From contig NZ_JADPUN010000422.1 of NCBI RefSeq assembly GCF_015690345.1, forward strand, positions 95,353 through 159,352: DNA of 64,000 bases. The letters are read 5' to 3'. Below the pieces are notes generated by a model. The model was not told the origin of the DNA, made no database searches, and worked only from the letters and a program-made list of their open reading frames with translations. The DNA comes from Plantactinospora alkalitolerans. GTDB lineage: Bacteria > Actinomycetota > Actinomycetes > Mycobacteriales > Micromonosporaceae. Positions 1 to 7,331 of the stretch are shown here, in pieces (positions within the stretch are counted from its first letter, which is position 1; the number at the start of each line of letters is the position of its first letter). A program made the position numbers and the translations under genes.

Positions 1-24
1 GTAGTGCCCGGGCGGCGGCCTGAG

Positions 25-339
25 CTACCCGAGAAGCCCGCCTGCGCGCCACGACCGCAGCAGCTCTCGAAAGTGATCGTCCAGCAGCTCGCGGGCGGGA
101 CGGTGCCACGCGTCCACCAGGTCGTCGATCACCTGTCGGGGCGGTTCCCAGTCCACGCGGGGCCCGGGCGCGGACGGCTCGAAGGCGTCGAGGATCAGCT
201 GGCGGATCTCGGTGGCGCGCTCTCGTCGCTCGCGGTTCGGCCCGAAGCTGTGGTAGGTGCCGCGCGATCCGCGGCTGCTGTGGCGGGTGTGGAGGGTGGC
301 GTACTCGTCGAGCAGCTGCTCCAGCTCGGCCGGGTCATC
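25..339 (-). CDS. Hypothetical protein, start unclear
   Basis: A frame of about 105 codons ends at TAG (25-27). The translation looks real: a helical start (LEQLLDEYATLHTR), a charged middle and an end in LLRSWRAGGLLG. No ATG, GTG or TTG opens this frame before an upstream TGA near 382. The only nearby ATG (336-338) is one frame off. Either the start codon is unusual or an indel lies near the 5' end, around the ACCCGG at 330. No family recognised. It points away from the rightward genes that follow the terminator at 463-500. Confidence 0.45.
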   Translation of the reverse strand, partial: DDPAELEQLLDEYATLHTRHSSRGSRGTYHSFGPNRERRERATEIRQLILDAFEPSAPGPRVDWEPPRQVIDDLVDAWHRPARELLDDHFRELLRSWRAGGLLG

Positions 340-462
340 TCCGCCACGTGTCGAGGGTACGTGCTCGTCGAGTTGCCCCGGTCACAGCACTTGCGACCCG
401 CGCCCCGAGCGTGGCATCCTTCCCGAAACGGGCAGAGGTATGCCCGGACACAGCTTGAATGC

Positions 463-500
463 GCGGCCTCGGAGGAGCCCTCCCGAGGCCGCCTTTTTTT
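463..500 (+). terminator. Rho-independent terminator
   Basis: A 10-bp stem (GCGGCCTCGG paired with CCGAGGCCGC) encloses a short loop and is followed by seven T at 494-500. It ends rightward transcription entering from the left and insulates the genes that start at 531. Confidence 0.85.
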
Positions 501-530
501 GTGCCCCCGTGATGATCTTGTAGATCGGCG

Positions 531-809
531 ATGCGCTCGGGGGTGATCGTGGACCCCGACGCGTATCTGACCCGCGCCCAGGCCGTGATGCTGACCGGCG
601 TTCCGTCGAGCACGATCGCCCACTGGCGAGCCCGCGGCTGGCTGACCCCCGACGGCGAGCGTCGGCACCTGCGTACCCGCGCCGGCGCCCGGTCCTGGCT
701 GGAGTACCACCTCGGGGACCTCGTCGACGCCGAGCGGCACACCCGGTCGAGCCGGAACAGTCCGCGCAACTGGCGCCGCGGCCGTGTCGAAGAGCGGAGC
801 GCGGCATGA
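531..809 (+). CDS. Small helix-turn-helix protein
   Basis: A 92-residue protein. Residues about 12-45 read as a helix-turn-helix of the excisionase/MerR-like kind (YLTRAQAVMLTGVPSSTIAHW, then a wing-like RRHLRTR), followed by a basic tail. It probably binds DNA as a small phage regulator. An in-frame GTG at 543 is an alternative start. The stop overlaps the next ATG (ATGA at 806-809), so the two genes are translationally coupled. Confidence 0.7.
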   Translation: MRSGVIVDPDAYLTRAQAVMLTGVPSSTIAHWRARGWLTPDGERRHLRTRAGARSWLEYHLGDLVDAERHTRSSRNSPRNWRRGRVEERSAA

Positions 810-1141
810 CGCGCCGCCGGCGGCTGGCCGGCCCGACGATGCGCGACGTCGTCCGCCACTACCTGGGGCTGGACGAGATCGATCACCTACTCACCGAACT
901 GGAGCGCCGCATGGCTACCGCCGCCGAACAGCTCGACACCCTCTCCACGAAGGTCGACGACCTCGTGGCCGACGTCCGCGCCGCCCTCGACGCATTGGAG
1001 GCTGACCGGGAGAACCTGACCCCCGACGGCCAGGCCGCGCTTGACCGGCTGACCGCGAAGGTCGACGCGTTCGACACGGAGATCGGCGACGCCGACGGTT
1101 CCGACACTCCGCCGGCCCCGCCGGCGGAGCCGACCTTCTAG
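806..1141 (+). CDS. Hypothetical coiled-coil protein
   Basis: A 111-residue acidic protein. Residues about 25-95 have a heptad-like pattern (LERRMATAAEQLDTLSTKVDDL and onward), so an oligomerising helical rod is likely; the tail is rich in Asp and Pro. Small proteins of this sort are common near packaging genes, but no function can be assigned. It is coupled to the HTH gene by ATGA, and a long inverted repeat follows its stop. Confidence 0.7.
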   Translation: MTRRRRLAGPTMRDVVRHYLGLDEIDHLLTELERRMATAAEQLDTLSTKVDDLVADVRAALDALEADRENLTPDGQAALDRLTAKVDAFDTEIGDADGSDTPPAPPAEPTF

Positions 1142-1152
1142 AAGACCTCGCC

Positions 1153-1214
1153 GGGGTGGCAAGGGAAGCGGGCAGAGGCGTCGGGGAAGGTCGCCTCTGC
1201 CCGCTGGCCACCCC
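1153..1214. repeat. Long two-part inverted repeat
   Basis: An inner perfect 14-bp stem (1167-1180 with 1192-1205, 11-nt loop) sits inside a perfect 8-bp stem (1153-1160 with 1207-1214). There is no T-run, so it is not a classical terminator. It may be an RNA structure in the leader of the HNH gene or a protein-binding site. Confidence 0.75.
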
Positions 1215-1254
1215 TCGAATGTGGTAACCCTACGCAGGTCGGGCGGGGTGACCG

Positions 1255-1563
1255 GTGCCTACTCGTCTTGGCCGTACGCCGTGGGAGGGCAGTAACCGAC
1301 GCGGTCGACTGCCGGACGACTGGGCCTGGCGGTGCCGGGAGACCTTCCGGGTGCACGGCACAATCTGCCACTGGTGCAACGCGCCCGGTGCCGACGAAAT
1401 TGATCACGTCAAGCGGGGCGATGATCATCGGCTGGAAAACTTGCGCCCGATCCACTCCTGGCGCACACCGCAGCGATGTCACGTGGCGAAGACCGCCATC
1501 GAGGCGAACGCTGCGAGGGTGCCGCTGCACCGCCCGAAGGGCAAGCATCCGGGCCTGATGTAG
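1255..1563 (+). CDS. HNH endonuclease
   Basis: A 102-residue protein with a compact HNH fold: C38xxC41, the catalytic E-I-D-H51 motif, N62 in ENLRPIH, and a closing C75-H76. This is the small phage HNH nuclease family usually encoded near terminase genes, where several members assist genome packaging by cutting DNA with a metal ion. GTG start with GGGG upstream. It lies about 4.7 kb from the terminase genes, farther than usual, so a direct packaging role is not certain. Confidence 0.8.
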   Translation: MPTRLGRTPWEGSNRRGRLPDDWAWRCRETFRVHGTICHWCNAPGADEIDHVKRGDDHRLENLRPIHSWRTPQRCHVAKTAIEANAARVPLHRPKGKHPGLM

Positions 1564-1572
1564 GGGGTTCTG

Positions 1573-2163
1573 GTGACCACGGTGCTCGCCTGCGCGGTCG
1601 GCGACCGGATCTTGATGGCGGCGGACAGTTGCACCAACGTCTACGAGCGCCCGCTGCATGACGCCGCCCGCAAGGTCGTTCGACTGCCCGCCGGCGACGA
1701 AGAGGTGCTGATCGGCGTCAGTGGCTCGGCAGGAATGCCGGACGTGCTGCACGCGGGCTTGAAGCTCGACGCGGTCCCGGTCGAGGACGAAGACCCTCAG
1801 GCGTGGGCACACGCAGTCGCAGTCGCCGCCACCGAACTGGCCGTCGAGGCCGGGCTCGTCGAGGCCGGGCGGATGGAATCGAACCTGCTACTTGGCTGGC
1901 GTGGCCACCTGTGGACGCTGGTGCACAGCTGCGCCCTGCGGCACCCGGACGGCCGAGCCGCCCTCGGTTCCGGTGAGGGGTCGGCACTCGGCGCGCTCGA
2001 CGCGCTCCTGGACGTGGGGGTCACACCGGCCGAAGCGATTGTCCGCGCCGTGCAGATCGCCTGCCGGCGGGACCGCTACTCCGAGCCGCCGATCTACCTG
2101 GAGCTCCTGGCGCCCCAGAAAAGGAAAGAGCCGGGCCGCGAAGCGGTAGCCGGCTCTCCCTGA
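1573..2163 (+). CDS. Proteasome/HslV-like Ntn hydrolase
   Basis: A 196-residue protein beginning M-T-T, so removal of Met would expose an N-terminal Thr nucleophile. Counting that Thr as 1, the sequence has Asp17 (AADS), Lys33 (AARKVV), a Gly-Ser-Gly at about 131-133, Asp166 and Ser169 (RRDRYS), the positions used by 20S beta subunits and HslV. A GVSGSAG stretch and the helix after GSG (ALGALDALLDVG) fit the alpha-beta-beta-alpha sandwich. There is no long propeptide and no ATPase partner nearby. It could process phage proteins or affect host proteolysis; the role is unknown. GTG start with GGGGG upstream. A hairpin (AGAGCCGG/CCGGCTCT) overlaps the 3' end. Confidence 0.8.
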   Translation: MTTVLACAVGDRILMAADSCTNVYERPLHDAARKVVRLPAGDEEVLIGVSGSAGMPDVLHAGLKLDAVPVEDEDPQAWAHAVAVAATELAVEAGLVEAGRMESNLLLGWRGHLWTLVHSCALRHPDGRAALGSGEGSALGALDALLDVGVTPAEAIVRAVQIACRRDRYSEPPIYLELLAPQKRKEPGREAVAGSP

Positions 2164-2301
2164 GTGGCAAGGCACTGCCTTGCTCCGCGTGTAAGGGAAA
2201 CACATCCCTCAGCGCTTCCAATGTAGCAACGGGACGCGACTTCGCCAGCTCTCTCCCACGTTCTCCCACTTGCGGGAGCAACGCCTCGAAGGAGGTGTGC
2301 G

Positions 2302-2583
2302 ATGCCGGGTTCCCCGCAGCACGTCGTCCTGGCCGCCGACACGGTCCGGACCGTCACCTTGGACCAGGACTACTACGAGGTCGAGGTGGCGATGATCGCC
2401 GACCCGGCCACGTTGTGGTTCCGGGCGGACGGGCAGGCGCCGGTGGCGATGGGCGACGGCACGCACGTCTTGCCGGCGGCGTTGTCCTTCCTGAGCCTGC
2501 GGCCGGGCTCGTCCGGGCCGACGGTCGTCAAGCTGCTGTCGGCCGGCACGCCGACCGTGTCCGTGCGCGGAGTGCCGCGGTGA
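2302..2583 (+). CDS. Hypothetical small structural-type protein
   Basis: A 93-residue, beta-rich protein with repeated short hydrophobic strands and no recognisable catalytic motif. AAGGAGG at about 2289 is a strong ribosome binding site. It starts a run of surface and tail proteins, and its stop overlaps the next GTG by four bases (GTGA at 2580-2583). Probably a minor virion component or small fibre accessory; not recognised. The 138-bp gap before it holds a short inverted repeat, GCAAGGC/GCCTTGC. Confidence 0.65.
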   Translation: MPGSPQHVVLAADTVRTVTLDQDYYEVEVAMIADPATLWFRADGQAPVAMGDGTHVLPAALSFLSLRPGSSGPTVVKLLSAGTPTVSVRGVPR

Positions 2584-2981
2584 GCCGCGGCTTCTACGGC
2601 GGCGGGGGTGGTGGGGGTGGCGCAGGCGTGACCCCGGAAGACCTCGAAGATGGCCTGGCGACGAAGGTCGACCTGTCGGACTACACCGGCCACGGCGTCA
2701 TTCTCGCCGGCGCGGACGAGGGTGTTCCAGGAGAGCTGGAGGCCGGGGCGGACGGCACCAGCCTGGTCGCGGACGCTTCGGAGCCGCTGGGGCTGCGCTG
2801 GCAGACGACGGCGTTGTTCGGCAACGTCTTGTCCTGGACCGGTACCGACTACGTGCCGACCCCGTTGAAGACTGACACGAGCAAGCCGAGGATCTTCGTG
2901 GGTCCGGTCGACCCGGCCGTGGCCACCGGCGTGGTCTTGAACACCGACGACTGGTTCGATACCTGGGTCGGGAGTGGCTAA
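2580..2981 (+). CDS. Glycine-rich fibre-type protein with shared C-terminal module
   Basis: A 133-residue protein: a poly-Gly N-terminus (residues 6-14), a short linker, then a C-terminal module of about 55 residues from ALFGN to DDWFDTW. About two thirds of that module is identical by eye to the end of the protein at 31364-32035, so the two share a domain, perhaps for virion attachment or receptor contact. The GTG start overlaps the previous stop, and its TAA overlaps the next ATG (TAATG). Confidence 0.7.
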   Translation: MSRGFYGGGGGGGGAGVTPEDLEDGLATKVDLSDYTGHGVILAGADEGVPGELEAGADGTSLVADASEPLGLRWQTTALFGNVLSWTGTDYVPTPLKTDTSKPRIFVGPVDPAVATGVVLNTDDWFDTWVGSG

Positions 2982-4477
2982 TGAGTCAGGTACGCGTGTG
3001 GAGCGGCCCGACGACGCACTGGCGGGTCATGTCCGGCGGCGTGCCGAGCCTGCGGGCTCCGGGCCCCGCTCGACAGGTCGCGGTCGCCGAGTCTTCGGGT
3101 CAACTGACCGTCACGTGGTTGCCCCCGTATGACAACGGCGGTACGCCGCTCCTCGGCTACACCATCACGATCGAACCTGACGACGCTCCCGGGCAGAGCC
3201 TTGACAGTACCGACCTCACCTGGACGTTCGTGGGCTTGGAAAACGGGGTCGCGTACACGGTCAGCCTCACCGCCCTGAACGAGGCGGGTTTCGGCGAGGA
3301 AGCGGAGGTGCTGGCGACCCCGTCGGGGGAGTGGGTGATCGGCTCGATCGGGCCGATCGTCGGGGCCCCCGCGGGTTGGGGCGGCAGCACCCTGACGCCG
3401 AACGGCCGTGGGTACTGGGGTGCGACGACCCCACCGCCCGGGGTGACGAACGGCTATCAGCTCGGTGCGACGTACTGCGGTGTCCTGCCGGTGTTGACCG
3501 CGCAGGGTAAGACCTACGACGACCTGCATGTGCTCGACGCCTCGTCGGTCGGCACGTTCATCGACGCGAAGGGTTTGCCGTCGGGAACGGTGACGCACGA
3601 CCCGGTCACCGGCAACACCTTCCTCAATATCACCCGGCGCGGCGCGCTGGTGCAGTACATCGACATCGTCGGCTCCGTCTCGATTCGGGCCGAGAATGTC
3701 ACCTTCCGGTACAACCGAATCGACTCGCGCCTGATCGAGGGCAAGGGCAAGTACATGTTGTCCACCCGGGACGACTTCCCAGGTGCGGTTATCAGTTACT
3801 GCGAGTTCATCGCGGGATTCGCCATCAGCGCGATCATCCCGCCGTACGGGCAGTTCACGGCCCGCTACCTTGACTGTTGGAACATCAGCAACGACGCGAT
3901 CAAGACTGGCACGAACTGCCTGGTCGAGTTCTGCTGGACGCACCATCTCAAGAAGGCGCCCGGCGCCCACGCGGACAGCCACCAGATCACCGCGGGCCAC
4001 AACACGGCGGTGCGGTTCTGCCGCTTCGACATGTGGAACGGCAACGAGTCCGACGAGGTTCCGCAGATCACTGATTTCGCGAACGCGGCCACCATCGTCG
4101 GCCACATGACCGGCGACAGCAGCTGGCACGCGTTCCACGACAACTACTGCGACGGCTCCAACATCCACATGCGGGCCGGCGTCGAGTCCCCGCAGACGGT
4201 GTCGCGTGGCACGTTCTACACCACCTACTACTCCTACCGCCGGAACCGCTTCGGCCTGCGGTTTTACGGTCTACCGGCCTACATCCTGTCCGGCACCGAT
4301 CCGACGACCGTGGTCGAGCGGGAAACGAACGTGTGGCATGTCAGCGGGCAGACGTTTCATCGTTCCGTCTCCGGCGGGGTCACCACCTGGTTCTACAGCT
4401 ACGTCGTCACCGAGGGCGAGTCGGTTTTCGACTGGGAATCCGACCACTTCGGCGTCTGGACGCCGCCGACACCGTAA
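2981..4477 (+). CDS. Tail spike: FN3 domain plus right-handed beta-helix
   Basis: A 498-residue protein. Residues about 25-115 form a fibronectin type III domain (PPYDNGG, GLENGVAYTVSLTALNEAG). The rest has the repeated Asn/Cys/Phe rungs of a parallel beta-helix (VTFRYNRID, AVISYCEFI, VRFCRFDMW), as in pectate-lyase-like tailspikes. Such proteins bind and often cleave surface polysaccharide. No catalytic residue can be assigned by eye. The FN3 domain may anchor the spike to the virion. It sits among surface-type genes far from the tail module. Confidence 0.75.
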   Translation: MSQVRVWSGPTTHWRVMSGGVPSLRAPGPARQVAVAESSGQLTVTWLPPYDNGGTPLLGYTITIEPDDAPGQSLDSTDLTWTFVGLENGVAYTVSLTALNEAGFGEEAEVLATPSGEWVIGSIGPIVGAPAGWGGSTLTPNGRGYWGATTPPPGVTNGYQLGATYCGVLPVLTAQGKTYDDLHVLDASSVGTFIDAKGLPSGTVTHDPVTGNTFLNITRRGALVQYIDIVGSVSIRAENVTFRYNRIDSRLIEGKGKYMLSTRDDFPGAVISYCEFIAGFAISAIIPPYGQFTARYLDCWNISNDAIKTGTNCLVEFCWTHHLKKAPGAHADSHQITAGHNTAVRFCRFDMWNGNESDEVPQITDFANAATIVGHMTGDSSWHAFHDNYCDGSNIHMRAGVESPQTVSRGTFYTTYYSYRRNRFGLRFYGLPAYILSGTDPTTVVERETNVWHVSGQTFHRSVSGGVTTWFYSYVVTEGESVFDWESDHFGVWTPPTP

Positions 4478-4489
4478 CTGGAGGTGGCT

Positions 4490-5530
4490 GTGGGCACCAT
4501 CCTGATCAGGGGGTCGAGCTCGGCGTCGTCCGGCGGCGCCAGCTCGCCCACGCCCGGCGGAGTCATTCCCGGAGCGGCGCAGGTCGGCGACCTGCTGATC
4601 GTCGTCGTCGCCCTGACTTCCTCGGCGCCGGTGTTCACCAACGTTCCGGCCGGGTGGACGCAGTTGGCGGCGGCCCCGTCGACCTCTGTCAGCTCTACCC
4701 GGGCGTTTCGGTACCGGATCGCCTCCCTGGTGGAGGCGGGCGCCTCTTGGAGCATGACCGCCGGTAACTCGCGCTGGACTTCGTGGTCGTTCGTCGCCTA
4801 CGACAACGCCGGCCTGCCGGTCACCCTGGAACAGACGACCGCCTACTTCAACACCGCGAGCGCCGGCACGACCAGCCCGCCGTCGCCGGCGATCACCCCG
4901 GCCGCCGCCGATACGCTCGTGGTCGCCGCTGTCGGAGGGGGTACCGCGGCGACGACCGGCTCGCCGATCCCGTCGTTCGACCCGACGTCCGGGTGGACGC
5001 TGATCGGCCAGGTGTCGTCGTCGCTGGCGACGCTGCGGAACTCGGCGATGGCGCTCTACAGCAAGCCGAACCCAGGCGTCGCGACGGTGCCGCAGACGGC
5101 GCACCACATCAACAACGGCTTCGCGCTCGTGCCGACGACGCTCGCGTTCGCGTTGTCGAACTCGAACGTGTCGCCGACCGCGAACGCCGGACCGGATCAG
5201 ACTGTCAGCCCCGGTGCGACGGTGACCTTGACCGGGCTCGGCTCAACCGATCCGGACGGCACGATCGCCGCGTACTCGTGGACGAAGCTGTCGGGGCCGG
5301 CGGTAACCCTGTCCTCGGCGAGCGCCGCGCAGCCGACGTTCACCGCGCCGTCCACGGTCAGCGGGACCACGTTGACGTTCGGGTTGACGGTGACCGATGA
5401 CCGGTCGGCGACCAGCTCGCAGGACACCGTCACCATCACCGTCGGCCCGTCCGCCTCGATGCGGGTCCGGGTCGACGACGCCTGGGTGTCGCATCCGCTG
5501 AAGACTCGACAGAACGACGCATGGGTCTGA
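4490..5530 (+). CDS. PKD-domain structural protein
   Basis: A 347-residue protein. The N-terminal half is a Ser/Thr/Ala-rich beta domain (GDLLIVVVAL, WTQLAAAPS). Residues about 230-325 form a PKD/REJ-like Ig domain (NAGPDQTVSPGATVTLTG, ending in TVTITV). Ig-like domains decorate many virion proteins and mediate weak surface binding. GGAGG at 4481-4485 favours GTG 4490 over GTG 4484. The C-terminal 25 residues (VDDAWV, NDAWV) repeat a short motif. The end overlaps the next gene by 10 bases. Confidence 0.7.
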   Translation: MGTILIRGSSSASSGGASSPTPGGVIPGAAQVGDLLIVVVALTSSAPVFTNVPAGWTQLAAAPSTSVSSTRAFRYRIASLVEAGASWSMTAGNSRWTSWSFVAYDNAGLPVTLEQTTAYFNTASAGTTSPPSPAITPAAADTLVVAAVGGGTAATTGSPIPSFDPTSGWTLIGQVSSSLATLRNSAMALYSKPNPGVATVPQTAHHINNGFALVPTTLAFALSNSNVSPTANAGPDQTVSPGATVTLTGLGSTDPDGTIAAYSWTKLSGPAVTLSSASAAQPTFTAPSTVSGTTLTFGLTVTDDRSATSSQDTVTITVGPSASMRVRVDDAWVSHPLKTRQNDAWV

Positions 5531-5892
5531 CCGGCAGGCGGTATTCGCCGCTGAACCGGGCCGAGGTCCACGCCGACATGCACAACGATCCCGAGGGCAC
5601 CCGGCGGGCGGTCGCCGCCCAGCCGGGTGTCGCCGCGGCGCACCGCGACTGCGCGGAGTGCGCCGACCTGGACCCCCAGGCCGCGTACGCCACGTCGCGG
5701 CGCGGCCAGGTCGTACTCGACATGCCGACGATCGCCGCCGGCCTGAACCTGCCGCCCGGCGCCCGGCCGGTTCGGATGTGGGTGTCCGACGACCCGCAGC
5801 TGCTGCACCTGGTCATCGAGGCGCCGGAGCTGGAAGAGGCGCTGCTGGCCGCCGCGACGCCGTACGTGATGCTCAACCCAGCCGAGGAGTAG
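5521..5892 (+). CDS. Hypothetical protein
   Basis: A 123-residue protein, mixed helix and strand, with HRDCAECADLD near residue 45. It ends in an acidic helix (IEAPELEEALLAAATPYVML). No family recognised. It overlaps the preceding structural gene and is the last gene before the structured gap in front of the terminase. Confidence 0.65.
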   Translation: MGLTGRRYSPLNRAEVHADMHNDPEGTRRAVAAQPGVAAAHRDCAECADLDPQAAYATSRRGQVVLDMPTIAAGLNLPPGARPVRMWVSDDPQLLHLVIEAPELEEALLAAATPYVMLNPAEE

Positions 5893-6243
5893 CGAGGGCT
5901 GGCGACCGGCGGGATCTCGCAACTACGCGCTTCCGGTCAGCCCGAAGCGATCACCGCCGGTTCTCGATCCGCATCGGATCTTTCCTGGCTGCCCGGACCA
6001 GCCCTCGTTGCCACCTTATCGGCGGAGGGCCGGCGTCCTGCGTAGCGATCAGTTGTCGCGCCCATGCAGCCCTGCGCGGCCCCGCCGAATCTCGACCCCG
6101 GCTGCCCGGGCCGGCCCTCCGCCCTAAAGGACGTCGGCGGTCGCCGAAACCTCACTACCCACCGCGCTCCCCGCCATGGGGTGACGCCACCGCGCGCCCC
6201 GACATGGGACGCCGCGTCGATCCCGCCACGGGAGTTGATCAAC
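5893..6243. other. Structured non-coding region before the terminase
   Basis: 351 bp without a convincing gene. It holds a perfect 14-bp inverted repeat (6021-6034 with 6110-6123), a perfect 10-bp one (5893-5902 with 5998-6007) and a tight hairpin (5966-5980, GATCCG-CAT-CGGATC). Its place upstream of the small terminase fits a packaging recognition (cos/pac) site or a structured RNA leader. ORFs here on either strand lack protein-like composition. Confidence 0.5.
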
Positions 6244-6711
6244 ATGGCCTACTCTGGCCGGCCCCCCAAGGACAACAAGCACGGTCGCGGCTACACCGTC
6301 GACTGGAACGACGTGCCCGCCGTTGACTACACCGGCCCGTCGCCCGACTTGCCCGAGTATCCGGAGTTCGAGTGGAATTTCCGGGTCCGCGAGTGGTGGG
6401 AGATGGTGCGGCGGATGCCGCACTGCGCGCTCTGGTCCGAAATGGACTGGGACTTTGCCCTGGTCACGGCCTTCATGTGGCAGGACTGGTGGCGCAACTA
6501 CTTCAGCGACGAGACGGTTCACGCCAACAAGTCGACCGAGATCCGGCGCCGAGAGGACCAGATCGGCACGACGGCGGAGGCTCGGCGCAAGCTGAGGATT
6601 CGGTACGTCGAGCCGGCGGAACTCGCGAAGTCCGAGCCGGAAGCCACGCCGGCCGCCGGCGGGGCGAAGGTGACGAACATCCAGTCGCGCCGTAACCGCC
6701 TGGCGGGCTGA
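6244..6711 (+). CDS. terS: Terminase small subunit
   Basis: A 155-residue protein immediately before the large terminase. The N-terminus is basic (GRPPKDNKHGRGYTVDW). Then comes a Trp-rich helical region (EWNFRVREWWEMVRRMPHCALWSEMDWDF) and a region with RRREDQIGTTAEARRKLRIRY. The size, helical content and position match actinophage small terminases, which bind the packaging site and load the motor. A longer in-frame start at 6064 would add a Pro/Arg-rich stretch unlike protein, so ATG 6244 is preferred. Confidence 0.75.
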   Translation: MAYSGRPPKDNKHGRGYTVDWNDVPAVDYTGPSPDLPEYPEFEWNFRVREWWEMVRRMPHCALWSEMDWDFALVTAFMWQDWWRNYFSDETVHANKSTEIRRREDQIGTTAEARRKLRIRYVEPAELAKSEPEATPAAGGAKVTNIQSRRNRLAG

Positions 6712-6713
6712 CC

Positions 6714-7331
6714 GTGCCACGTACGTTGGTCCGGCCGCCCGGGCACGACCGCAACCGGTCGCTCGGCTGGCTCGCCGTTGCCTGGATGGAGCACTTCGTT
6801 CGGCACGGTCCCGGCGACGTGCAGGGGATGGCGATCGAGCACGGTGACGAATACACCGGCTTCATCGTCGACTGCTACGCCCAGGGCGACGACGCGAAGA
6901 ATAACCACCTGCTGATCGACGCGGCCTTCCTGTCAAGATCGAAAGGTTGCGATAAAAGCGGACTGGGTGCCCGTCTCTCGCTTTTCGAAGCGCTCGGCCC
7001 TTGCCGATTCGGCGGGTGGGCACGCGGCGGCGAGGTATACGAGGATCCGTGGGGGCTCGGGTTTCGCTACGAATATCAGCCCGGCGAGCCGATGGGCAAG
7101 CCAATCCAGGTTCCGTACGTCCGTATTCTCGCCACTGAAGAAGGACAGACCGGAAACGTCTATGACTCGATTTACTTCAATCTGACCGACGACGACTGCC
7201 CTATTTCCGAAGTGCCGGGCGTCGATTGCGGCAAGGGGCAGGTCTTCCTTCCGTGGGGCGGCAGAATCATGCCGTCAACGGCGTCAGGGGCCAGTAAGGA
7301 CGGTGGCAAGGAGACGTTCTCTGTCTTTTGA
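6714..7331 (+). CDS. terL: Terminase large subunit, ATPase part (split gene)
   Basis: The N-terminal 205 residues of the packaging motor. A deviant Walker A (SKGCDKSGLGAR, about residues 76-87) is followed by LFEALGPCRFGGWA, a signature of actinophage large terminases. The frame stops at TGA 7329-7331 inside Walker B: it reads TFSVF and stops, while DESH follows in the +1 frame. So this product alone lacks the catalytic acidic pair. The shift site is C TTT TGA C. The GTG start lies two bases after the small subunit stop. Confidence 0.85.
   Translation: MPRTLVRPPGHDRNRSLGWLAVAWMEHFVRHGPGDVQGMAIEHGDEYTGFIVDCYAQGDDAKNNHLLIDAAFLSRSKGCDKSGLGARLSLFEALGPCRFGGWARGGEVYEDPWGLGFRYEYQPGEPMGKPIQVPYVRILATEEGQTGNVYDSIYFNLTDDDCPISEVPGVDCGKGQVFLPWGGRIMPSTASGASKDGGKETFSVF

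Noticed and set aside
1..40. Minus-strand GGTAGCTCAGG resembling a tRNA D arm
   Set aside because: It coincides with the last codons of the leftward gene, has no acceptor or T arm inside the window and is in the wrong orientation for the missing left tRNA.
5937..6245. Minus-strand 102-codon frame in the terminase leader
   Set aside because: Low-complexity Arg/Gly translation; the region is better explained by inverted repeats.
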